From an uncultured Acetatifactor sp. (lineage in GTDB: Bacteria > Bacillota > Clostridia > Lachnospirales > Lachnospiraceae), in NCBI GenBank assembly GCA_947594835.1, contig CANQEH010000004.1, positions 1 to 64,000 on the forward strand: DNA of 64,000 bases, in the 5' to 3' direction. Shown piece after piece: positions 26,830 through 33,890 of the stretch; position 1 is the first letter of the stretch; each line of letters begins with the position of its first letter. The notes below the pieces were generated by a model. It saw nothing but the letters and a program-made list of their open reading frames with translations. It made no database searches and was not told the origin of the DNA. Both the position numbers and the translations under genes were made by a program.

Positions 26830-29649
26830 TCAATCTTCCTTCTTGTGGGTCGCGATCTTGATGGCCCGCTTGATCTGGTAAGGCAGGATGTACTTGAACT
26901 TATCCTCCGCCGGAACCATATGGGTGCATTCCGGACGATCCCTGTGAAGGGTGATGGCGTCAAACGCGCACTTGGTGGTGCACACGCCGCAGCCGATGCA
27001 CTTGTTGGGATCCACGATGGTAGCGCCGCAGCCCAGGCATCTGGAAGTCTCCTTCTTCACCTGCTCCTCGGTCAGCGTCAGATGGGCGTCCTGGAAGGAT
27101 TTCGCCTCCACGGAAGCGTCCACTCCCTCGATCTGTCTGGAACAGTTGTCGTAGCTCTCCACCAAAATATTGTCCTTGTCCAGCTCGATGAACTCCCAGC
27201 GGTTGCGGCCGATGGTCATATGGCCGCCCTGTACGAAGCGGTGCAGGGATTCCGCCGCATAATGCCCCTGGGCGATGGCGTCGATGGCAAATTTCGGCCC
27301 CGTGTACACGTCGCCGCCCACAAAGACGTCGGGCTGCGCCGTCTGGAACGTCAGGGAATCCGCCACAGGGCCGTTGCCCCGGCCAAACTCCACCTTGGTT
27401 CCCTTGAGCAGGTCTCCCCAGACGATCTGCTGGCCGATGGCAAAGATCACCCGGTCGCATTCCACAGTCAGAGTCTCCTCCTCGTCATAGACAGGGTTAA
27501 ATTTCCCGCTTGCGTCAAACACAGAAGTACATTTTTTGAACACGATGCCGGAGACCTTGCCCTCCGTCACTAAAACCTCCTTGGGGCCCCAGCCGTTGCG
27601 GATGAGAACGCCGTCCTCTGTCGCCTCCCGCACTTCCTCCTTGGAAGCGGGCATTTCCGCCTCGGACTCTAAGCTGAACTGGATCACTTCCTGTGCCCCG
27701 CTGCGGGCGCTCACCCTCGCTGCGTCGATGGCCACATTGCCGCCGCCCACCACAACAACCTTGCCGCTAAAGGGCGCCTTGCCGGTATTGGCTTCCTTTA
27801 AGTAATCAATGGCTGTGAAAGTGCCCTCCGCCGTGTCGTTTGGAACGCCGGGACGGCGGCCCGCACTGCAGCCGATGGCGATGTAGAAGGCCCGGTATCC
27901 CTGGCTGCGCAGTTCGTCCAGAGTGATGTCCTTGCCCACCTCCACGCCGGTCTTGATCTCTACGCCCATCTGGCGCATCACATCGATCTCCGCCTCGATC
28001 ACGTCTTTCTCCAGCTTGTAGGAAGGGATTCCGTACTGGAGCATACCGCCGGGCAGCTCATTTTTCTCAAATACCGTGGGATAATACCCCATCTCCGCCA
28101 GGTAGAAAGCGGCGGAAAGGCCTGCGGGGCCTGCGCCGATGATGGCAATCTTCTCCTCCCAGCGGCTCCTGTGGATGCTGGCGGGGATCACCACAGGCGG
28201 AATGTATCTGGTTTCCGCCTTCAGATCCTGCTCCGCGATGAATTTCTTCACGGCGTCGATGGCGATGGCCTGGTCGATGGTTCCCCTGGTGCAGGCATCT
28301 TCGCACTTACGGTTGCAGATCCGGCCGCAGACTGCGGGGAAGGGGTTCTGCTTCTTGATCAGCGCCAGCGCTTCCCTGTACTGGCCCTGGGCCGCCTTCT
28401 TTAAGTACCCCTGTATCGCGATGTGGGCGGGGCAGGCCGTCTTGCAGGGCGCAGTTCCCGTGTCGTGGCAGTTGACGCGGTTGTTGTCCCGGTAGTCGGG
28501 ATCCCATTTCTCCGGGCCCCACTTGACTGCGTCTGGCAGCTCCTGTCTCGGGTACTGCACCTCTTTTCCGTCCTTGGTGCACAGCTTCTGGCCAAGCTGC
28601 AGCGCCCCGGCGGGACAGTGCTCCACACAGCGCCCGCAGGCCACGCACTTTTCCTTGTCCACATGGGCCACATAGGCGGAACGGGACATATTCGGCGTGT
28701 TAAAGAGCTGGGAGGTGCGCAGGGCGTTACAGATGTTCACGTTGCAGTTGCAGATACCGAAAATCTTGTTCTCGCCGTCGATATTGGTGATCTGATGGAC
28801 GAACCCGTTCTCCTCCGCCCGCTGTAAGATGGCCATGGCCTCCTCGTAGGTGATGTCGTGGCCTTTTCCGGTCTCCCGGCAGTAGTCCGCAAAATCGCCC
28901 ACGCCGATGCACCAGCCGTAATCGTCGTCCCCGCAGCCGTCCCCTAAGACCTTGCGGGAAGCGCGGCAGCTGCAGCGCCCTACGCCGATATGGCCCTCAT
29001 ACTTTTTCAGCCAGTAGGAGAGATGCTCTAAATCCACGGACTGGTTTTCCATGGAGATGGCCTTCTCCACGGGAATGACGTGCATCCCGATGCCGGCGCC
29101 TCCGGGAGGCACCATCTGGGTGATGCCCGCCAGGGGGATGTAAGTCATCCGCTCAAAGAAGGAAGCCACATCCGGGTGCTCCTCCAGCCTGGGATTTCTG
29201 TGGTCGTTGGTGTCGGGCATTTCCTCCATGTTGAACAGCTCTGCAGAGCCGGGCACAAACATGGGCAGGACATACCTTCTCTCCGTCTGCTCATGGGTGC
29301 GTCCGTTGTGGTCATAATGATAGCCGTAATCGTATTCCAAAAGCCCCACATAGCTCATCTCGTCCAGCAGCTTCTGGAAAGCCTCCTCCCCGTCCTTGGA
29401 GATGTGGTTCATCTTGCACATCTCACGGAAGGTGTAGTGATGTCTCACCTTCATGGTCAGCGCCACATCCACCATCTCGTCCGTGAGGATCTCCGCCAGC
29501 CCCCAGTACTCGGGATCTTCCACCTTCACGCCGCCCAGCTTATGGGCCGCCACGTCCGTGATCTTCTTCCCCAGTTTCAAGAGCTTCGGATTGGGATTTT
29601 GATCTTTTTTGTGCCTTGCAGGCCATTCCTCGTAGGTCTTCATGTCCAT
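26830..29649 (-). CDS. Fe-S/FAD oxidoreductase (glutamate synthase small-subunit-like, ferredoxin domains)
   Basis: 939 residues from ATG 29649 (MDMKTYEEWPARHKKDQ) behind AAAGGAGAG. Order: helical N-terminal region (about 1-130), a Cys-rich region (GRCSCRASRKVLGDGC; GICNCNVNIC), a ferredoxin motif (CVACGRCVEHCPAG, about 350), a GltD-type Cys cluster (CKTACPAHIAIQGYLK; CGRICNRKCEDAC), an FAD site (IAIIGAGPAGLSAAFYLAEM, about 500), an NAD(P) site (VVVVGGGNVAIDAAR) and a C-terminal 2x[4Fe-4S] site (CLGCG...CIGCGVCTTKC, 870-894). Probably moves electrons between NAD(P)H and ferredoxin or a partner enzyme; the partner is not identified. Cotranscribed with hypA. Confidence 0.85.
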   Translation of the reverse strand: MDMKTYEEWPARHKKDQNPNPKLLKLGKKITDVAAHKLGGVKVEDPEYWGLAEILTDEMVDVALTMKVRHHYTFREMCKMNHISKDGEEAFQKLLDEMSYVGLLEYDYGYHYDHNGRTHEQTERRYVLPMFVPGSAELFNMEEMPDTNDHRNPRLEEHPDVASFFERMTYIPLAGITQMVPPGGAGIGMHVIPVEKAISMENQSVDLEHLSYWLKKYEGHIGVGRCSCRASRKVLGDGCGDDDYGWCIGVGDFADYCRETGKGHDITYEEAMAILQRAEENGFVHQITNIDGENKIFGICNCNVNICNALRTSQLFNTPNMSRSAYVAHVDKEKCVACGRCVEHCPAGALQLGQKLCTKDGKEVQYPRQELPDAVKWGPEKWDPDYRDNNRVNCHDTGTAPCKTACPAHIAIQGYLKKAAQGQYREALALIKKQNPFPAVCGRICNRKCEDACTRGTIDQAIAIDAVKKFIAEQDLKAETRYIPPVVIPASIHRSRWEEKIAIIGAGPAGLSAAFYLAEMGYYPTVFEKNELPGGMLQYGIPSYKLEKDVIEAEIDVMRQMGVEIKTGVEVGKDITLDELRSQGYRAFYIAIGCSAGRRPGVPNDTAEGTFTAIDYLKEANTGKAPFSGKVVVVGGGNVAIDAARVSARSGAQEVIQFSLESEAEMPASKEEVREATEDGVLIRNGWGPKEVLVTEGKVSGIVFKKCTSVFDASGKFNPVYDEEETLTVECDRVIFAIGQQIVWGDLLKGTKVEFGRGNGPVADSLTFQTAQPDVFVGGDVYTGPKFAIDAIAQGHYAAESLHRFVQGGHMTIGRNRWEFIELDKDNILVESYDNCSRQIEGVDASVEAKSFQDAHLTLTEEQVKKETSRCLGCGATIVDPNKCIGCGVCTTKCAFDAITLHRDRPECTHMVPAEDKFKYILPYQIKRAIKIATHKKED

Positions 29650-29705
29650 ACGCACTCTCTCCTTTACCATACTGATTTTGGCACCGCGCCGGATGGGACA
29701 AAAAA

Positions 29706-29751
29706 AGCAAAGCGAAAGCCGGCACCGACGATATGCTGCTTTCGCTTTGCT
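29706..29751 (-). terminator. Intrinsic terminator within the oxidoreductase leader
   Basis: Fourteen-base-pair perfect stem (29706-29719 with 29738-29751) followed on the minus strand by seven T (29700-29706). It lies downstream of the consensus promoter at 29803-29831 and 57 bp before the start codon, so most transcripts should end here unless the hairpin is disrupted. It would also stop readthrough from the RHH gene. Confidence 0.85.
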
Positions 29752-29802
29752 CTTTGCCCATTCCTTTCCAGACAGTGCCATCCCGTCTTCCGTATATTTT
29801 TT

Positions 29803-29831
29803 ATTATATCGGTTACAGGCGGCTTTGTCAA
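29803..29831 (-). promoter_or_regulatory. Consensus promoter of the oxidoreductase-hypA operon
   Basis: Minus strand TTGACA (29826-29831), exactly 17 bp, TATAAT (29803-29808): full consensus at both boxes. Confidence 0.9.
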
Positions 29832-29867
29832 ATCAATCCGATTCCTGGCGGGATCTGTCGGAATGTT

Positions 29868-30065
29868 TTATTCTTCTACTTTGCAGTGCTGGATGGCATA
29901 TTCCAGGAACATACCGATCAGCTCGTTACGGCTCCTTTCCGTCCGGGCTGATATGGCGTCTATGCTTTCCACCAGTTCTTCCCGGATGCGGATGGAAAAA
30001 GTTTTATATCCGTCATTTCCTTTAAACTTTTTTGGCTTAATGATCAATCTCTCATCATCCTGCAT
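29868..30065 (-). CDS. Ribbon-helix-helix (CopG/Arc-type) regulator
   Basis: 65 residues from ATG 30065 (MQDDERLIIKPKKFKGNDG) behind a GGGGTGAG site. A beta-strand KTFSIRIREEL is followed by two helices (VESIDAISARTERSRNELIG, MFLEYAIQHC), the RHH pattern for a dimer that inserts its paired strand into the DNA major groove. Such proteins often repress their own gene. The intergenic region just upstream carries a 12-bp inverted repeat that is a natural operator candidate, shared with the divergent gene at 30224. Confidence 0.85.
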   Translation of the reverse strand: MQDDERLIIKPKKFKGNDGYKTFSIRIREELVESIDAISARTERSRNELIGMFLEYAIQHCKVEE

Positions 30066-30121
30066 AAACTCACCCCTATCTTTGCCCTTAACATCATCTT
30101 ATTCTTGCAAATAGTTGAAAT

Positions 30122-30168
30122 ATATGTTATAAATCAAGTTATGATTAACGTTATAGTTTATAACATAT
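30122..30168. promoter_or_regulatory. AT-rich palindrome, candidate RHH operator
   Basis: Perfect 12-bp inverted repeat (30122-30133 with 30157-30168) around a 23-base spacer that contains another GTTATA. The GTTATA core is therefore present three times, twice direct and once inverted. It lies between divergent genes for the RHH protein and a membrane protein. Confidence 0.55.
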
Positions 30169-30223
30169 TACTAAATATAAAATATCTCGTAAAAAGAAAC
30201 CTATGCAAAAAGGAGAGCACGCG

Positions 30224-30799
30224 ATGGGATCGCCAGAATTTCCCTTTTGGAAACGCCCCATGGCCAGGTTTGACCCGGAAAAATTTTATACATATACGGA
30301 ATATCACGAGGCGATGGCCTATGCAGAATACGCAGAGGAAGGCTTAAAGATCAAAGAAATCAGGGAACTGACCGAGAGGCTTGCCGCAAAAAGAGACGCC
30401 TACCGACGGGACATGGAGGGCATCACGCAAACGGCAAGGGATACGGAGGCCCAAAAGTACCGGGCCTGGGAACGCCGCTATCGGGCGAAGCTTCTGTGCC
30501 TGTATCTTACGGCAGCGCTGGGAGCCGCGTTTGGAATCGCCTGTGTCTGCGCCGTCTTTTTCCTGCCCTCCTGGCCGGTTCTTCTTTTGGCCCTGCTCCT
30601 CGCCGTGATGCTTTCCCTCTCCATTGGGATGCAGGCCGCGGAATCCGCCTGCGCGAAAGCGTATCTGGAACACACAAAGCCCCTGGAGGAAGCCCTTTTA
30701 CAGTGCAGCGCCCGCTTTGCAGAGGAGGCACGCCACATCTATACATCGATCGACCGTCTCTGCCGCCTCTCCCTGCCCCGCAGCGGCGGGAAATACTAA
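30224..30799 (+). CDS. Hypothetical membrane protein with helical ends
   Basis: 191 residues from ATG 30224 behind AAGGAGAG. The N-terminal 90 residues are charged and helical (EYAEEGLKIKEIRELTERLA), two adjacent membrane segments follow (LCLYLTAALGAAFGIACVCA and LLLALLLAVMLSLSIGM), then a helical C-terminus. Both ends are likely cytoplasmic. No family recognised. Divergent from the RHH regulator. Confidence 0.7.
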   Translation: MGSPEFPFWKRPMARFDPEKFYTYTEYHEAMAYAEYAEEGLKIKEIRELTERLAAKRDAYRRDMEGITQTARDTEAQKYRAWERRYRAKLLCLYLTAALGAAFGIACVCAVFFLPSWPVLLLALLLAVMLSLSIGMQAAESACAKAYLEHTKPLEEALLQCSARFAEEARHIYTSIDRLCRLSLPRSGGKY

Positions 30800-30820
30800 A
30801 CTCACCCAGACCACAAAAAG

Positions 30821-30859
30821 GCTGCCGCTTCACAAGATCTCCTCTCGTGAAACGGCAGC
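30821..30859. terminator. Bidirectional terminator
   Basis: Thirteen-position stem with one C-A mismatch (30821-30833 with 30847-30859), TTATTTT on the plus side and CTTTTTGTG on the minus side. Separates the convergent genes ending at 30799 and 30889. Confidence 0.8.
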
Positions 30860-30888
30860 TTATTTTACCTCCGTTGTGCCAAGCGCCC

Positions 30889-32091
30889 TTACTGGGTCAC
30901 GTCATAGCGGAATCCCTCCTGGGCGTTGTACGCCCCGCTTGCGGTGTAACCGCTGGAGCTATTGGCCTGTGTGGTCATATAGTAGTTTACCAGCGATACG
31001 TTCGTGGCGATGGAAGGGCCAAACTCCTGAAAAAACTGCTGTAACTGGGACATATCGGATTTCCGAAACGCCTCCCCGTCCAGAGAAAGCTTCCCATTTT
31101 CGTCTACGCCGATCCCAAACTTTCCCAGCGCTTCTTTATTCTGCGCCGTCTTTTCCCTGATCCGGGCCAGGTTTGCGATGACGCCGGAATTGCCGCTTGA
31201 GCCTGCGCCGTCCAGCATACTGTTGTAATTGCCCACAAAGCTCTTTACCGCGGCAAAAAGCTTTTCTACATCGTAGCGCTCCCGCCCGTCTTCCCCTGTT
31301 ACCCTTTCAAATAAGGAAGCGGAAGTCAGTTTCTCAAGGTCTTCCTTCAAGGCGGCCGCGCCGGCAGATGCCGTCGTGTCCTCCTCTTTCGTCTTCGCGC
31401 TGCTTACGGCGCCGGAGGAAGCACTGGCAAAGCCCAGGCGGGCCTTCACCGTGGAGCCGTAGCTGGTGACGTCGTCTTTGGAAAACAAGTCCTGCACCTT
31501 AGAGAGATCCACAGTCTTTAACTTGCCCTCGTTTATCTGCAATGTGCCGTCCCGGTTGAGCGTCACGCCGATCTCCGCCAGCTTTGCGGCATTGGCCTCT
31601 GTGCTTCTCATCATGCTCGCCACATGGGAGGTCTTGCCCGTCAGCGTGGAATCCTTCGCCGCGCTGATCACATCGTTGTACTGGGAAACATAATTCTTCA
31701 CTGCGGAGACTACCTTATCCGCCGCGCTGGTGCCGTCTTCCGAGGCGGAATAAAGGCTTGCATCCTGCAGGGTGGAAACCGTATTCGCCAGGGTGGAGAT
31801 TCCCGACGTCAGCTTAGAATTTGCCTGCTGGGTCTCCTTGGATACTTTGGGGTATTTCTTTTCCTCCAAAATCTTTTCCAGAACGCCGTTTGTGCCGGTC
31901 TTCTTCTGGGAGGCCGCCTTCTCCGAAGCGCCTACGCTGCCATAGTAGCTTTTCAACAGCTTGCCATAGCTTCCATTTTTGATGGACGCATAGTCGGAAA
32001 GATAGTTTAAATTGGTGCCGCCTCCGGCAAGCCCCTGAAACAGATAGGAATAATCCTGATTTGTGCCGCCTACGTCAATACCCATTCCCAT
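30889..32091 (-). CDS. FliD-like (flagellar hook-associated protein 2 C-terminal) protein
   Basis: 400 residues from ATG 32091 behind AAAGGAGTGAG. Two stretches resemble the FliD C-terminal signature: KLAEIGVTLNRDGTLQINEG and LGKFGIGVDENGKLSLDGEA, within long helices rich in Ser, Thr, Ala and Gly. No signal peptide. FliD caps the flagellar filament, but no flagellar gene is in the window, the N-terminal FliD domain is not apparent and the protein is short. It may be a FliD-derived protein with another role. A -10 (TATAAT, 32153-32158 on the minus strand) lies upstream. Confidence 0.65.
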   Translation of the reverse strand: MGMGIDVGGTNQDYSYLFQGLAGGGTNLNYLSDYASIKNGSYGKLLKSYYGSVGASEKAASQKKTGTNGVLEKILEEKKYPKVSKETQQANSKLTSGISTLANTVSTLQDASLYSASEDGTSAADKVVSAVKNYVSQYNDVISAAKDSTLTGKTSHVASMMRSTEANAAKLAEIGVTLNRDGTLQINEGKLKTVDLSKVQDLFSKDDVTSYGSTVKARLGFASASSGAVSSAKTKEEDTTASAGAAALKEDLEKLTSASLFERVTGEDGRERYDVEKLFAAVKSFVGNYNSMLDGAGSSGNSGVIANLARIREKTAQNKEALGKFGIGVDENGKLSLDGEAFRKSDMSQLQQFFQEFGPSIATNVSLVNYYMTTQANSSSGYTASGAYNAQEGFRYDVTQ

Positions 32092-32441
32092 ACTCTCACT
32101 CCTTTGATTGTGCCGATGCCGACTGTCCGGGACATCCGTGTCCCTATCACTTATTATATCGGCAAAACCCCTCTGTTCTTTAAGGGCATTATACCATTTT
32201 TTATAAGAAAATACAAGATTTGGCAGGAAGTTTGCAGGACACGCCAATTTTTAATATTCTGCATTCTATCATCTTCCATGTTTCTATTTTAATTCCATGT
32301 TTTTATTCAATATTTTTTATATTATCAGTAATTGTCAAGACAATACTTCTATGATAAAATATCTATTAAGGACAACCGTGTTGCAGGGTGGGCTGACCTT
32401 TCATTCCATATGAAATTCCGTATGAATGGGAGGTGATGCCT

Positions 32442-32531
32442 ATGGGAAATCATTATGATTTCAAGGATGTGCTGACTTTTGGCATATTTCTTCTGGCATT
32501 GCTTACATTTATTTTTACCTTTTGTAAGTAG
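32442..32531 (+). CDS. Holin-like type I toxin peptide, copy 1
   Basis: 29 residues: MGNHYDFKDVLTFGIFLLAL, then a hydrophobic end and FCK. One membrane helix with a short polar start and a single Lys end, the pattern of TxpA/BsrG/Fst-type and 'putative holin-like' toxins (family knowledge). Strong GGGAGG site; an in-frame ATG two codons earlier is too close to it. Promoter TTGTCA (32332-32337), 17 bp, TAAAAT (32355-32360). Toxicity is inferred from form and context only. Confidence 0.85.
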   Translation: MGNHYDFKDVLTFGIFLLALLTFIFTFCK

Positions 32532-32542
32532 CCCTACATAGG

Positions 32543-32582
32543 AATACCACCCCTAAACTTTGGCCAGTGATGGGGTGGTATT
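32543..32582. terminator. Bidirectional terminator, unit 1
   Basis: Eleven-base-pair perfect stem (32543-32553 with 32572-32582) shared by the convergent toxin and antisense transcripts; T-rich on the plus side (TTTCTAT). Confidence 0.75.
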
Positions 32583-32626
32583 TCTATCCTATTTTGGTCA
32601 ACCCACCTTGTGGGCGGTTGTTCCTT
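32543..32626 (-). ncRNA. Predicted antisense RNA (antitoxin), copy 1
   Basis: Minus-strand promoter TTGACA (32655-32660), 16 bp, TATACT (32633-32638) predicts a start near 32626, converging on the toxin gene. The RNA would end at the shared hairpin and overlap the toxin transcript's 3' region, about 85 nucleotides. Antisense arrangement matches type I systems. Confidence 0.7.
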
Positions 32627-32838
32627 ACTTTTAGTATAACGATTCCGGCAAAATTGTCAACCGTTTTTCTGTATTCTATCATCTTCCGCGCTGTTATTTT
32701 AATTTCATGATTTTTATTCTATCAGTAATTGTCATGATAAAACTTCTGTGATAAAATACTGTTTAAGGACAACCGTGTTGCAGGGTGGGCTGACCTTTCA
32801 TTTCATATGAAATTCCGTATGAATGGGAGGTGATGCCT

Positions 32839-32928
32839 ATGGGAAATCATTATGATTTCAAGGATGTGCTGACTTTTGGCATATTTCTTCTGGCATTGCT
32901 TACATTTATTTTTACCTTTTGTAAGTAG
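32839..32928 (+). CDS. Holin-like type I toxin peptide, copy 2
   Basis: 29 residues, identical in sequence to copy 1. Promoter TTGTCA (32729-32734), 17 bp, TAAAAT (32752-32757); here the -35/-10 spacer has diverged from the other copies while the boxes are kept. GGGAGG site before the ATG. The unchanged peptide despite drift in flanking bases suggests selection on the protein. Confidence 0.85.
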   Translation: MGNHYDFKDVLTFGIFLLALLTFIFTFCK

Positions 32929-32940
32929 CCGCACATAGAA

Positions 32941-32979
32941 AAACCACCCCTAAACTTTGACCGAGCGACGGGGTGATTT
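32941..32979. terminator. Bidirectional terminator, unit 2
   Basis: Stem 32941-32950 with 32970-32979 (one mismatch), A/T runs outside on both sides. Confidence 0.7.
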
Positions 32980-33022
32980 TTCTTCCAACTTGGTCAACCC
33001 ACCTTGTGGGCGGTTGTTCCTT
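32941..33022 (-). ncRNA. Predicted antisense RNA (antitoxin), copy 2
   Basis: Promoter on the minus strand TTGACA (33051-33056), 16 bp, TATACT (33029-33034), start near 33022. Same layout as copy 1. Confidence 0.7.
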
Positions 33023-33231
33023 ACTTTTAGTATAACGATTCCGGCAAAATTGTCAACCTTTTTTGTTTTCTATCATCTTTTATGTTTCTATTTTTATTCC
33101 ATTATTTTTATTCTATTAGCAATTGCCAAGACAATACTTCTATGATAAAATATCTTTTAAGGACAACCGTGTTGCAGGGTGGGCTGACCTTTCATTTCAT
33201 ATGAAATTTCGTATGAATGGAGGTGATGCCT

Positions 33232-33321
33232 ATGGGAAATCATTATGATTTCAAGGATGTGCTGACTTTTGGCATATTTCTTCTGGCATTACTTACTTTC
33301 GTTTTTACGTTTGCTAAGTAA
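33232..33321 (+). CDS. Holin-like type I toxin peptide, copy 3
   Basis: 29 residues as copy 1 except the end, which is LTFVFTFAK rather than LTFIFTFCK. Promoter TTGCCA (33123-33128), 17 bp, TAAAAT (33146-33151). GGAGG site (one G fewer than other copies). The Ile-to-Val and Cys-to-Ala changes keep the hydrophobic helix. Confidence 0.85.
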   Translation: MGNHYDFKDVLTFGIFLLALLTFVFTFAK

Positions 33322-33332
33322 AGCTACATAGA

Positions 33333-33372
33333 AAAACCACCCCTCGACTTTGACCAGTAGTAGGGTGGATTT
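33333..33372. terminator. Bidirectional terminator, unit 3
   Basis: Core stem CCACCC (33337-33342) with GGGTGG (33363-33368), extended by A/T pairs after one mismatch. T5 on the minus side, TTTTCT on the plus side. Confidence 0.65.
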
Positions 33373-33416
33373 TCTATCCTTTTCAGGTCAACCCACCTTG
33401 TGGGCGGTTGTTCCTT
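33333..33416 (-). ncRNA. Predicted antisense RNA (antitoxin), copy 3
   Basis: Minus-strand promoter TTGACA (33445-33450), 16 bp, TATACT (33423-33428), start near 33416; would end at a hairpin followed by GGTTTTTC. Confidence 0.7.
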
Positions 33417-33625
33417 ACTTTTAGTATAACGATTCTGGCAAAATTGTCAACCTTTTTGTGTTCTATCATCTTTTACAATTCTATTTTTATTCCTTTGTTT
33501 TTATTTTATTAGCAATTGTCAAGACAATACTTCTATGATAAAATATCTTTTAAGAACAACCGTGTTGCAGGGTGGGCTGACCTTTCGTTTCATATGAAAT
33601 TCCGTATGAATGGGAGGTGATGCCT

Positions 33626-33715
33626 ATGGGAAATCATTTTGATTTCAAGGATGTGCTGACTTTTGGCATATTTCTTCTGGCATTACTTACTTTCGTTTTT
33701 ACGTTTGCTAAGTAA
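33626..33715 (+). CDS. Holin-like type I toxin peptide, copy 4
   Basis: 29 residues as copy 3 but with Phe for Tyr at position 5 (MGNHFDFKDV). Promoter TTGTCA (33516-33521), 17 bp, TAAAAT (33539-33544), GGGAGG site. Last unit of the array, next to a convergent membrane-protein gene. Confidence 0.85.
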   Translation: MGNHFDFKDVLTFGIFLLALLTFVFTFAK

Positions 33716-33726
33716 AGCTACATAGA

Positions 33727-33766
33727 AAAACCACCCCTCGACTTTGACCAGTAATGGGGTGGATTT
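33727..33766. terminator. Bidirectional terminator, unit 4
   Basis: Perfect CCACCCC (33731-33737) with GGGGTGG (33756-33762), A/T pairs beyond one mismatch, T-runs on both strands. Confidence 0.7.
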
Positions 33767-33809
33767 TCTACCTACTTAGGTCAACCCACCTTGTGGGCGG
33801 TTGTTCCTT
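33727..33809 (-). ncRNA. Predicted antisense RNA (antitoxin), copy 4
   Basis: Minus-strand promoter TTGACA (33838-33843), 16 bp, TATACT (33816-33821), start near 33809. Confidence 0.7.
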
Positions 33810-33890
33810 ACTTTTAGTATAACGGTTCCGAAAAAATTGTCAACCGTTTTTATCTGCGTTTTCTGTGCGTTTTTGCTGTGCCCGCGCCCT

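Larger units (their letters stand above)
32263..33860. repeat. Four tandem ~394-bp toxin-antitoxin units
   Basis: Four near-identical units, with toxin start codons at 32442, 32839, 33232 and 33626 (spacing 397, 393, 394). Each contains, in order: a plus-strand promoter, 5' UTR with hairpin, a 29-codon frame, a bidirectional terminator, an inverted copy of the 5' UTR sequence, and a minus-strand promoter; an AT-rich spacer (TTCTATCATCTTYYAT type) joins units. A spacer copy from 32263 precedes unit 1. The block is clearly richer in A+T than its surroundings, which suggests transfer followed by tandem amplification. Confidence 0.95.

Noticed and set aside
29650-29781. Longer N-terminus for the oxidoreductase starting at ATG 29781
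   Set aside because: It would translate through a terminator hairpin and has only a weak ribosome site, whereas ATG 29649 has AAAGGAGAG. Kept only as a regulatory possibility.
32263-33860. CRISPR array
   Set aside because: Repeat units are ~394 bp, contain a coding frame and promoters, and have no short repeat/spacer pattern.
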